A stretch of DNA of 64,000 bases, from positions 62,513-126,512 of the forward strand of contig JAMQCK010000050.1 of assembly GCA_024196135.1 (NCBI GenBank), read 5' to 3'. This document shows positions 1-10,310 of this stretch, piece by piece. Origin of the DNA: Pleurotus ostreatus/Saccharomyces cerevisiae fusant. Its lineage: Eukaryota; Opisthokonta. The notes under the pieces are model-generated. The model did not search any database, was not told the DNA's origin, and worked only from the letters and a program-made list of their open reading frames with translations. Made by a program: the position numbers and the translations under genes. The first letter of the stretch is position 1. Each line of letters opens with the position of its first letter.

Positions 1-388
1 GGGGGTAGAACTGGAGGTAGTTGTGCCCGATCTGTCCCACTGCATACAATCAGTCCACGAACGCTCCGCCCTGAATCCCCCACGCACCCGAATCATTCAA
101 GTACTCGACGTACGCCGCGACGAAGCGCAGACCCATCTCAGCCGGCCGCGCGGCCTTCATATGCAGGCACTGGCCGAGGAAGTACACGAAGCACTCCATA
201 AAGTCGTGCGCGCCCTCCTTCCCGCCGTACTCCATCTGCGCCCCGCGGCACACGACGGCGCAGTGAAGGGCGAAGAGCGCGGCGCAGTTGCGCGTGTGGG
301 AGCGCGCGTCGGTGAGGGCGTCGGTGAAGATGGACTTCATGGAGTCGTAGATGTCGGGCAGGCCGTCTGAGGGGCGGGGCGCGGGCAT
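1..388 (-). CDS. Unassigned ORF at window edge, possibly partial
   Basis: The frame opens with ATG at 388 and reads 112 codons to a TGA at 50-52. A further exon could lie beyond the window edge. The peptide has a helical, Cys-containing middle (ALFALHCAVVC) and an aromatic stretch (ECFVYFLGQCLHM), with no low-complexity bias, so it looks like a real coding exon rather than a shadow. I do not recognise the family. No intron donor is obvious inside it. It could be a complete small protein or the 5' exon of a larger gene running left. Confidence 0.4.
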
Positions 389-1090
389 TGTGGTGTTCTG
401 AGTGGTGGTGGGGAGATGCGAGAGGTGCGAGTTGGGTTGAAAGGGGAAGGAAGGGAAGTGTGATCGCGTACGTGGGGAGCTCTGAGTTCGCTACAGTGAT
501 TCCACTGGTCAAACTGGATAAGAGGTGAGAGCAGGTAGTCGGCTGCTGGCGATAGTCGGACGCGGCAGCGCTTGGGTCGCGTACTGAGGGCGCGTAAGGA
601 TGCGCAGAGGTGAGATGGAATGTAGAATGCCCTTGTTGGAGTGGTACCGTACGACGTGGCGGTAAAGCAACCCTTCCGACTTCTGCTTCCTGCACAGACC
701 CTCCGCTGCAGACGATGGTGATGGTCAATAGGATGGTGATCGCTCCTAATGAGGCTCGCTGCAAATCCCCATGGCTGGAAACGCGATCACGTGTGAATGC
801 GCGTCGAGGGAACGATTCGCCACCGTTTGCTCCTGTCCATCACAATCACCGTCAGGACCTGCCTTGCGCCTTTACCGTCCCTCGACCGAACGGTGGCCTG
901 GCAACCGCCGCCCGTCAGGCGAACCAGGATGTCAGGAGCTTCCAGCAAAGTGGGGCGCTCCTCCGACACATCTGCAAGGTATTGTTTAGATGCACACCCT
1001 ATGCTTACGATGGCTCAATATGGTCTCCATACAAGGTTTATCTGCAAGCTGCAAGGATGCGAGAAGCCCACCTGGCCGAATGACCTGGAC
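389..1090. other. Intergenic region, no gene seen
   Basis: About 700 bp between the divergently oriented edge ORF and the low-complexity gene at 1091. Frames here are short and overlap one another without family-like content. It probably contains both promoters. No clear TATA box was identified. Confidence 0.4.
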
Positions 1091-3218
1091 ATGGACCTCG
1101 CGAGAGTCCGGGACTATCACCAACAGCGATACCACCAGGCAGTCGCGAAGGTTCCGTGGGGAGGTAAATGCGCCTTGCTGTCCTTACACACTACCCTCTA
1201 CTCTTATTACGCTCCCCATACTGTACATTTCATACTGAGCTGAGCCTGTCATACAGGTCAGAACATCGACATACGCCGCGACCCGAAGACAGGCAAGTTC
1301 CCCTGCCCGTGCGGGGAGCCACAGCACGCGCGGCGGATGGCGACGAACGTCCGTACGCTGTGTAGATCTCTAGTCCATCCGCCCGCGGATACGTCGACGG
1401 GAGGTGAAGCGGGCACAGACGATGAGGGATTTGCTCGGCGCCGTCGAAGCAGGCAAAGCAAAGCGAACGATGCGTCGAAAGGGCATGCGCAGACTAAAGA
1501 ATCGGCCAGCGGCACCAAGGCTGCGTCCGCCAGCGCATCGAAGGCTGCTTCCTCCAGCGCTTCGAAGTCTGCATCGACCAGCACGTCGAAGTCTGCATCC
1601 GCTGGCACTTCGAGGACTGCACTCGTGGACACCCCCACGCGCGCTCCCGCCAGCATCCCCAATCTCAGGCGCGTGAGCATTCTCACGCGTGCTCCCGTCG
1701 GCGCTCAAACGCATGCTCCCGTCCGCGCTCACAGGCATGCATTCCCTTTCATCTCCTTTCCTGCGATCAGGGCCGCTTCGAAGTCCGCCTTTGGTCCTTC
1801 CAAGCCCGCACCCACCAACGCACTCAACCCTGCCTCCGCTGGCGCGCCCGACCCTGCACCCAACAGCGCTCCTCAGCCTGCACCCAACCCTGCACCCACC
1901 AGCGGCCCTCAGTCGGCGATCACCAACGCTCCCGACCCTGCACCCAACCCTGCATCCACCAACGCCCCCAACGCTGCCTCTGCACCCCTGCCTCAGAAGC
2001 CTAAGAAACGTCGTCGTTCTCCAGAGGTCATAGAAGTGGGCTCAGATTCGGATTCGGATGGCGGAGGAACCGTGTTCGTGAGGCGCAGGCACGCCTCGCC
2101 GAAGCGCGTCAAACGCGAACCGGGCTCGCCAGCATCCTCCAAGCGCGCACCCACTTCGGCCATGCGCGCACCCGCCTCCTCTAGGCGCCAGGCCGCTTCC
2201 TCTTCCAAGCGTCGGCCTTCTTCACCCAAGCCCATCCGACGCACCGTATCCGCTTCACCGGATGCGGAGGATAGGCCCGAAGCTCGAATCAACGATGAGG
2301 ACAAGGTCGAGGTCAACGATGAGGAAAAGCCTGAGGTCGAAGTCAACGATGAGGACAAGGTCGAAGTCAGGGATGAAGACGGGGCCGAAGTCAAGGACGA
2401 GAGCGACACGATGGAGCAGTCCGGCGAGGAAGATCGTGGTCCTCGCGAGGAAGCTAGCGCCCAGCGTCCTCGCGAGGAAGCTCGCGCTCCACGTCCTCAC
2501 GAGGAAGCTCGCGCTCAGCGTGCTCACGAGGAAGCCGACGAACATCGTAGCCGTCCTCGCCGCGACGAAGCTGCCGCGGCTCAAGGCGAAGAAGGTGCCG
2601 CGCGCAGGCTTCAAGGCGAGGAGGTGCCGCGCGCAAGCGTCAAGGCGAAGGAGGCGACGCTGCACCGGCCGCGGAAGACGCTGCACCCAGACGTCGGGAG
2701 ACTAAGACTGAACGCGAGGTGCGTCTGCCTTAATTACATGTCTCTCCCACCGCCTGCTAACTACCCTCCTAGCTCACCCTGGAGGAGAAATTCGAGAGAA
2801 ACAAGGCGCTGGAGCGGAAGTTGCATGAGGTGAGCTCGGGTTTTCAGCCTGCTGTCACTTCGCCTCTGTGTTTCAAGGCTTGTCACTTCGCCTGTATTTT
2901 ACACGGCTTGTCGCTTCGCCTGTGTTTTCCACGGCTTGTCGCTTCGCCTGTTTTTCGCGGCTTGTCGCTTCGCCTGTGTTTTCCACGGCTTGCGCTCGCC
3001 TTTCCTTTGCGCTAGGAGCTGCACCCTAGCTTGCGCTAGGAGCTGCCCCCTAGCTTTCGCTGAGAGCTGCCTCCCTAACTGCTTCTGCTGAGAGCTGCCT
3101 CCCTAACTGCTTCCTTTACCCCTCTCAAATCCACCCCTAACGCACCCCCCAGCAACTCGACAAACAGTACGAAGCGTATCAGGAGAAACTGCGAGCGATG
3201 GAGGCGCTGATGTCCTGA
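1091..3218 (+). CDS. Low-complexity hypothetical protein with coiled-coil C-terminus; apparent frameshift
   Basis: Model: exons 1091-1163, 1257-2718, 2773-2829 and 3153-3218, with GT-AG introns. The N-terminus holds a compact Cys motif (KFPCPCGEPQHARR) directly across the first splice. Next come an Ala/Ser/Lys repeat, a Pro/Ala-Asn repeat, an acidic DSDSD patch, an Asp/Glu-Val repeat, and about four 9-residue RPxEEARAx repeats (around 2440-2550). The last two exons encode a Glu/Lys-rich coiled coil and a stop at 3216-3218. Exon 2 is open in the frame starting at 1259, but the terminal exons continue a different frame. The switch falls near 2621, where one repeat unit lacks a G relative to its neighbour. 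This could be a real frameshift, an indel in a homopolymer, or an assembly error. No function is known; the Cys motif may bind metal or nucleic acid, but that is only a guess. Confidence 0.55.
2853..3000. repeat. Intronic minisatellite, ~28-bp unit
   Basis: Imperfect tandem copies of a unit containing CTTGTCGCTTCGCCTGTG lie inside the third intron of the low-complexity gene (2830-3152). A second tandem pair, built on GAGCTGCCTCCCTAACTGCT, follows at about 3060-3110. The repeats explain why this intron is about 320 bp when its neighbours are 54 and 93 bp. Confidence 0.8.
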
Positions 3219-3316
3219 GGGATCACGGAGTAATATAATTACGCTTTCATGCAGGGTGGGCGAGTGGATCATACATAGGAAGGGCCGCGTATATCTCCCA
3301 TAACAAGCGGCCGAGA

Positions 3317-3450
3317 CGATCTTCCCCGCTCAGCGGGCGAATTGATCTTCCACGCTCAGCGGTCGGGTTGATCTTCTACGCTCAGCGGGCAAGATCATCT
3401 TCCCCGCTCAACGAGTGAGTGATCTTCCACGCTCAGCGGGCGAGTAGATC
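3317..3450. repeat. Minisatellite, ~26-bp unit, about five copies
   Basis: Direct copies of a unit resembling GATCTTCCACGCTCAGCGGG follow one another with point differences. They lie in the space between the convergent low-complexity gene and the RHS-like gene. Confidence 0.8.
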
Positions 3451-3534
3451 TTGCATAGCAAGCGGTCGCATATCATATACTATCTACTTAGCAAACGACG
3501 ACGATAGTTGTCCCGTATAACGAATTGTGGCGAT

Positions 3535-3640
3535 AACAGGCAGGGCGGTAGGTAGTGAATCCTCGATAGGTAGTGAACACTGGGTAGGTATCGAACCCTC
3601 GGTAGGTGGTGAACCCACGGTTGGTAGTGAACGCTGGCTG
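3535..3640. repeat. Minisatellite, ~18-bp unit, about five copies
   Basis: Imperfect tandem copies of TAGGTAGTGAACCCTCGG-like sequence. It is a separate array from the 26-bp array just upstream. It lies 3' of the RHS-like gene and may overlap its 3' UTR or a decayed 3' exon. Confidence 0.75.
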
Positions 3641-3965
3641 GCCCGAGCGCTCCCTTCGTGCTACAGTCTTGAGCACCCAGTGCCTCTTCGAGTAACCAAT
3701 ATAGCACTGCGCCACCTTCGCCCGGTTGAAGTGCGTCGAAAACCCGGAGACGTCCATGCAAAAGCCAGACGTCGAGCGTCTGCAGCGCAGTGCTTTCCTA
3801 CTTCTTCGTATCTGGCAACAAAGATGACATAATTTGTGAAAAGGACATGACAGCAAATGGCACCTGGCCGACAACTGGCAGCATGGACGGCGGGACGAGG
3901 AGAACGTAACCGCATCTCGAATCATCCCCATCACCCGAAATATCGACCTTTGGCTCGACGGGACG

Positions 3966-5672
3966 TCAAGCCTCCCCGATACCTGATAAATCCAGCCCCG
4001 GAAAAGCCCCCAAACACCGCCCGCGAACATACGGGGAAACAAAGTCAACCTGCGCGCAACTGCGAGTCTCGCCAGGGAGGACCACGAGGAGCGCGTACGC
4101 GATATCGTCGCCCATCCGCGAGCGCCTGGCCAGACGAAAGAGTCTGACGTCCGTGCTCAGGATCCTGGCGCCCGTGCGCAAGAATTTGGGGTCGGTGCGC
4201 ACGAGCCTGGAGCCCAAGCGCAGATCCCTGGCGAGGCGGATGAGTTGTTCAAGTCTCGCAGGACCAACGAGTTCTTCGAAAGCGTTAGGCGTGCTGACTT
4301 TCGTAAGGGCGCCGTCTATTCGGGCCGCTGATTCGTCTTCCCAGTCTTCTCCCTGGGCAGCAGCCCGGAAAGCCACCCGCGTGTGGGGTCCGTATTTGTC
4401 GAAAAACTCCCGGATAATACGGTCGGTTGTTGATGTACGTCTGACATCGGCGCCATGCAAAGAAAACCTGGAAGTTTCGTTAATCGCAAGTTCACAGCTA
4501 TAAGCACGTCCTCCAAGCATCGAAGAACGCCTCCGAGAATATATGGAAAAAACAGATGAGAAAAAAACCAACAACACTCACGCCGCCTGCGCCTCCTCCA
4601 CCCCCATCGGCCGCATCACATAGTCACTTGGGATCATTTGTACTTTGTCCTGCCAGGAAGTCCGCCGGTGTTCGGGAAGTGCAGCCTGGACGATGAAGCG
4701 GCCGAGATCGATGATGTGTTGCGGGACGCTCAGGAGCGCCTCGTTCGGATTCACGAGCGCACCGTTCGGGCCCACGAGTGCGTCGTTGAAATGCACGAAC
4801 CCCCCATTCGGAGCTGAGTCCCCTCGCGCCGTGGCCCCACCCGAGTCCCCGACCCCCTCGTTCGAATCCACCAAGCACCACGTCGCCTTCGGTACCGCGC
4901 AATGCAGCCCATACAAATCCACGTCCCTCGTGCATACTTTCCAAGCGCCGACCGAGTTGAAGATGTGGAGGAAGGAGGGGTGCGTCTGCAGGACCACCGT
5001 CCAGTGCCGCTCGAAACAGCGGAGGAGGGCGAAGGCGAGGAAGAGTGTCTTTCCTGGGTGGAAGAGTAGGTCATCATGTGGCATGCAGAAAAGCTTTGGA
5101 TAGTACCTATGCCCGGGTTTCCTGTTATAGTGTACGCGCGGGGATAGGGAGCGACCGGTGTGGGGGTTGGATGTGCTTCTAAAACCACTGTGTTAATCCG
5201 TCGTTAAAGAGCTGACTCCGATTGCGGGGGGAATATACCCACCATAACGCGTCGCAACCTCCGCAGGATCGAAGATCTTGCGCCTGGCGACGAAGGAGCT
5301 CTCCAAGTCCCTCCATGCAGCTTCGTATTCTCTGCGAATGAGAACAGCCTTCACCGAGTCGAAGACGTCCACCGGACAAGGGGAGAAGGTTTGATAGGTG
5401 TCCAAAGTGTCCGCTAGCTTCCCCGAGTTGTTGTGTATCTCCCCGTCGTTAGCGGGGAGTTTCCCCGCGTCGCCGTACAGCTCCCCTGAACGTTTTGGGT
5501 CGCGTGCTATCTCCCAGTACCTCTGCAGGGCATCACTGGCGCGCACGGCCACACGTGCAAGCCTGGAGGAATGCCACGCGCGAGCGTCCGCGGCGTCGAG
5601 AGCGTCAAGGTCGTAGAGTATCGACGAAGCGGTATTCTGGAGTGTTGAAGAGGTAGGCTGGGAGTCGGCCAT
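3966..5672 (-). CDS. RHS/Crinkler-like P-loop NTPase-type protein
   Basis: Model: exons 5672-5243, 5178-5107, 5053-4582 and 4467-3966, 491 codons in frame. Splicing exon 2 to exon 3 creates a perfect Walker A motif, GNPGIGKT, at about residues 163-170; neither exon carries it alone. It is followed by a hydrophobic strand, LFLAFALLRCF. A LVDSNEG segment follows, in the position of the acidic strand in this family. Downstream are IIREFFDKYGPHTRVAF and FEELVGPARLEQL. This order matches basidiomycete proteins annotated as retrotransposon-hot-spot or Crinkler-like, as far as family memory allows. ATG 5672 is used because the upstream in-frame codons include no ATG. The usual C-terminal part seems short, and decayed coding-like sequence continues to about 3490, so the 3' end may be truncated. 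Function is inferred only at the level of nucleotide binding. Confidence 0.6.
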
Positions 5673-6598
5673 AGTGTCCTGTTTGTCGGACAAGGCGTGG
5701 TGGCGGTTCGAAGTGAGCTAATGTTCGAAGTAAGGAGCGACAGCGCGTCGGTCCCGAGGATCATGTGAGTCCACCTGATCGAGACAAGTTCGATTAGCTC
5801 GATCACCTCCTGCGCCCGCGGATGTGGCGACAAAGAAGCGGCCAAGCAATCGCCGCTTCGCCTCCCGCCCAGCGGTCGAGCTCGCCCAAAAACCTTGAGC
5901 ACCACGCGCACAAAACAATACGAGTCTGCTCTTCTCGTCGCGATCGGAGTCCAAGACTTGAATCGCGCGGCGCGCTCGTCGAGGACCATCGCCAAGTCGC
6001 GCCACGCCGCCTCAGTCGTCCCGCACTTTCCTTATCTCGGACGCGAGCGACGACGCAGAGCCCGAAGCCCAAATCCAGCGACCTCACTTCGACTTCCTGT
6101 CAAGACAATTTCCGTTGTCCTTGACCTCACGCTTCACACCAATTTGAAGTTCTAGTAATGCATCTCTATTCCTTATTCTGGTATTGCAGTGTAGGACAGT
6201 ACTATAGTAAAGCATGATACGAAGTAAACTACGTGAGAGGTCGTAAACGAGAGCCTCGGAGAGATCGAATAACTAGCATGAGAAATTGCTTCCGCTCATC
6301 GCCAAGAACGCCAGTGCTGCCAAGAACACCCACCCCCGCCGTCGCCCAAGTCATGTAGCCAAGTGAGATAGATGTCACGCATGGAATTAGGGGGTATCGT
6401 ATGCGTTGGTGAAAGGCTGGGTTGGGGCGGAACGAGTGACATCTACCCGGTGGACGGGGGTGGGATATAATTACAGCTCTAGTATTACGATGGATGAGAC
6501 AGTTGGCGTAGGATGATGAGGATAGGAAAGGGAAGCAAAGGGTAATCGCACATGCAAAGATACTTCTCTACTCTTCTCTCTGTACGTCCAGTCGTCGT
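5673..6598. other. Intergenic region, no gene seen
   Basis: About 900 bp between two minus-strand genes. The left part is the promoter side of the RHS-like gene; the right part, AT-richer from about 6150, is the 3' flank of PMA1. Overlapping frames around 5800-6100 are short and not family-like. Confidence 0.45.
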
Positions 6599-9500
6599 CT
6601 ATGCGTTGGCCGTGCGGCTCGGGTTGCGAGCGAGGGTCTGACCGGCGCGCTGGGCCTGGATCGACGAGAAGCGCTGGAGCTCCTCGGGCTTCATGGAGAC
6701 CTTGCCGCCGAAGCCGACCTTGCGAGCGGCGCGCTTGATGAACGAGACACGGTTGGAGTACAGCGACTCGTGGATCGAGGCGGCGCGCGACTGGGTGCGG
6801 GTCATCGGGACACCGGAGGCCTCGGCCGCGGCGACCTGGCGGGCGTGGCGGGCACGGAGGGCCTTGATGACGGTGGCCTTCATGGCGAACTTGATGAGGT
6901 CCATGGGCGCGAACCAGACGATGTTCTAGAGAGTGATAGTCAGTAGATGATCGTAGGAGAGGAGGTAGACGACGCACCCAAACCCAGACGATACCAATCC
7001 AACCACCAGAGATACCGTGGATGTCGGTGAAGCCCCAGTCACCGTAGGCGGCAATGATGGAAGAGATGAGCTGCGCGATGCAGAAGGCACCCATGAGAGC
7101 GAACGACGGGCGCTCCATGAAGAACCAGCCGTGCGAACGCGTGATGAAGATGAGGGCCTGCGAGATGATGGCGACCTGGAGGTAGACGATCATGTGGAGC
7201 TCGCGGTCGTTGTGGTCGACGGGGTAGCCGCTCTCGAGGGAAACACCGAACTTGTCCTGGAAGAACGTGGTCTCGATGATGGTGCAAACGAGGGCGACAC
7301 TAAGAGATGATTAGTAAGAGTGCAGCATCATCAGGCAAAGGCGGCGACGTACGTGGAGGCAGTCAGATAGAGACCGTACGCGATGGCGTAGGCGAAGATC
7401 TCGGCGAGGTCCCAGCTATCCGGCGTCATCGACGGCAAGACACGGTCGACGGAGAGGGTCATGATGGTACCGTCGTTCAAGAGGGCGATGATCAGGACCA
7501 TGAACGGCGGGAAGTCGAACTTGTACGCGAAGGCGAGGATGGCGAAGCAAACGACGATACGGATCGTGACGGCGCAGGCGTAGATCGAGTAGTTGCGCAT
7601 ACGCTGGAAGATGATACGCGAACCGCGGATGGCGTGGACGATGGTGGAAAGACCCGGCTCGGTGAGGACAATGTCGGCGGCGCCACGGGCAGCGTCGGTG
7701 GCACCCTCGACGGCGATACCGACGTTGGCGCGGGACAGAGCAGGAGCGTCGTTGGCACCGTCACCAGTCATGGCGCAAAGGTGACCAAGACCCTGGAGGC
7801 GCTTGACGATCTCGTACTTGTGCTCGGGGAAGACACCGGCGAAACCGTCGGCGTCCATGATCATCTCGTCGAGGGTAAGGTGCTTGCCGCCGGGCGCGGG
7901 GCCGTCCTTGAGAACCTTCGCCGGGTACATGTGGTCACCGAGGCCGAGACGGCGACCGGTCTCCTTCGCGATGGCGAGCTGGTCACCGGTAACCATCTTG
8001 ACCTTGACACCGAGAGCGAGCGCGTCGTCGATAGTCTGCTTGGTGTCGTCACGGGGCGGGTCGAAGATGGAGAGCAGACCGATGAGCTCAAAGCCGTTGC
8101 CCTCAGCCTCGTGATCGTCACCCTCAAGCTCCTCGTACGCGACAGCGAGCGCGCGGAGACCACGGGCGGCGAACTCCTCGACGTCGGCCTCGAGGCGGTT
8201 CTCGAGCTCCTCGGTCTTGTTGCGGGTGCAAAGCTCGATGATGATACCAGTCATGCCCTTCGTGACGCGCTTGAGCTTGCCGGTCGCCTCCTCGCGGTAG
8301 GTGATCTCGGTGCGCTTGTCGACGGGGTTGAAAGGCTTGAAGTCGAGGAGCTTGATACCGGCGCGGGCGCGGCCGACGTCACCGAGGGCCTGGGTAGTGG
8401 CCATGTCGATAGCGTCCTGGTTCTCGGTACGGGAGGCGTACGCGGCGAGGAGGATAACATCGTCGGGGGAGAAGGGGCCGTAGGTCTTGATCGTGGAGCG
8501 GTCGATGGTGAGCTTGTTGGTGGTAAGCGTACCAGTCTTGTCAGAGCACAAGATGGTGACGCCGGCCAACTCCTCGATAGCGGTGATACGGGTGACGATG
8601 GCCTTGTGCTTCGCGAGCTGCTGGGCACCGACGGCGAGGGTGACGGACAAGACCGTGGGCATGGCGATGGGGATACCACCGATCAAGAGCACCAGGATGT
8701 TGTCGAGGCCGTGACGGTACGAGTAGCGGAAGCCGGCGTAAAGGACGAGAATCTCCGCGACGACGAAGATACCGATGCAGACCAAGCAGAAAGACCCGAT
8801 CTGGGCGAGAATCTTCTGCAAGTGACCGGTGGTGTCGTCGTCCTGACCGACGAGCGACGCCGCGCGACCGAAGAACGTGTTGGGGCCAGTCGAGATGACG
8901 ACACCCTCAGCCTCACCCTGCTTGCAAGTCGAGCCACTAGAGAAGAGGTCAGATCGTACGAAAGCGAACGGAGGCAGGTAGACTCACGAGAAGCACTGGT
9001 CACCAGCCTTCTTGGACTGCGGGAGCGACTCGCCAGTGAGAGCGGCCTGGTCGATCGAGACGTTGATGGCCTCCGTGAGACGGCAGTCGGCCGGAACGAT
9101 GTCACCGATCTTGAATGCGACCATGTCACCAGGAACGAGCTCAGAGGACTCAATCTCCTTCCAGGAGCCGTCGCGACGAACGCGGGCCTTGGGGGCGAGG
9201 GAGTCCATGAGAGCCTTGACAGCGTTACCGGCGTTGCGCTCCTCGTAGAAACCGATGGCGGAGTTGACGAAGAGCAGGAAGACGATACCGACGAAGTCGG
9301 GCCAGTCGGGGGCGCGGTGCTCGCCGTTCGAGAGCGCGATGGCGACGAGGGCGGCGGCCTCCATAACCCAAGAGAGCGGGTTCCACATGAAGGACAGGAA
9401 CTACGCCATTGTGAGTATTGACCGCGGGGGAAGGGCGGGTGTACACACCTGCAAGAAAGCGTTCTGCTCCTCAGCCTCAAGCTTGTTCGGACCGAAAAGT

Positions 9501-9851
9501 TCCAAGCGGCGCTTAGCCTCAGCCTCGTCGAGGCCGTTCTCCGAGCACTGGAGCAGCTTGAAGACATCTTCGATGACGATAGTCTCGAGGTCCACTTTCT
9601 CCTTGTCGTACAGGTCCTCTGCCTTGAGCTCGATGGTGCTCATGTCCACCTTAGCGTCTGGTGGGAAAAAACGCGTGTGAGTGACATCACTGCGGGCGGC
9701 GGCGGGGTAACGTACGGGTAGCTTTCTCCTCCTCATGGCCAAAATCCTTGTACTCGCGCTTCTTCTTCTCCACGGGCGGTTCAGAGGGAGTAGTCTGGGC
9801 GGGAGGGACGTCGCCCTGGGGTCCAGGTTCTTTTTCGACGTTGGAGGCCAT
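6599..9851 (-). CDS. PMA1: Plasma-membrane proton-pumping P-type ATPase (PMA1 type, P3A)
   Basis: Hydrolyses ATP to export H+ across the plasma membrane and sets the gradient used by nutrient symporters. Exons 9851-9716, 9657-9449, 9400-8988, 8936-7353, 7299-6978 and 6925-6599 join in frame to 996 residues, the usual length for basidiomycete Pma1. Diagnostic motifs are the actuator LTGES (about residue 238), the phosphorylation loop CSDKTGTLT (Asp about 385), KGM in the nucleotide domain, the MVTGDQ segment and the hinge [10 protein letters not shown]. Membrane helices flank these. The Ser/Thr/Arg-rich tail ([17 protein letters not shown] and beyond) corresponds to the autoinhibitory, phosphorylation-controlled C-terminus. 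The N-terminus is acidic and Lys-rich. Codon use is strongly biased to C-ending codons, as expected of a highly expressed gene. All five introns are 48-58 bp. The long open frame on the opposite strand is a shadow of this bias. Confidence 0.97.
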
Positions 9852-10310
9852 TGGTATGAGCGGCGGATGCCGAGAGGTGCGGGAGGGTAGGCGGGGTGGG
9901 CGAGCCCGGAGCGCTAGACGGGACTGTAGCTCTAAGGGACGATGAGGGAGGGAGAAGGATGGCTTGCCCAATCTGGGGCGTCTTTTTATTCGCCCGGGAT
10001 GTGGTGCTATTTACCCATCAATCCGACAACACCCGTCAACAACACCCCGGTGACATGCCGATCGCGCCGTCTGATTCCGATGGCGACCAGAATCGATATG
10101 TTATTTCCGCCCCAATTTTACTGCAACAAGTCTCCACGGATGCAGGGTCTGAGATCGGCAGCGATGAACGACAACAGTCTACGCTGGCCTTTGCCTGCCC
10201 TCCACCACCCTCCCTCCTCCCCATCGAACGCCCGACAAACATCGGCTTTGATTTTGCCCAGCAAACTGAGATCTGTTCTGCCGGCGTCGACCGGATGACG
10301 TCGGCCTAAA
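9852..10310 (-). promoter_or_regulatory. Probable PMA1 promoter region
   Basis: Sequence immediately 5' of the PMA1 start codon. No gene competes for it and it contains short pyrimidine-rich runs. No individual site can be named with confidence. Confidence 0.4.

Noticed and set aside
138..764. 208-codon minus-strand frame overlapping the edge ORF
   Set aside because: It runs through the edge ORF in another frame, is His/Arg/Pro-biased and has no domain. Treated as a shadow.
7307..9421. 704-codon plus-strand open frame
   Set aside because: It lies exactly opposite PMA1 and is Asp/Glu/Gly/Val-rich in the way expected from the complement of C-ending codons. It has no domains of its own.
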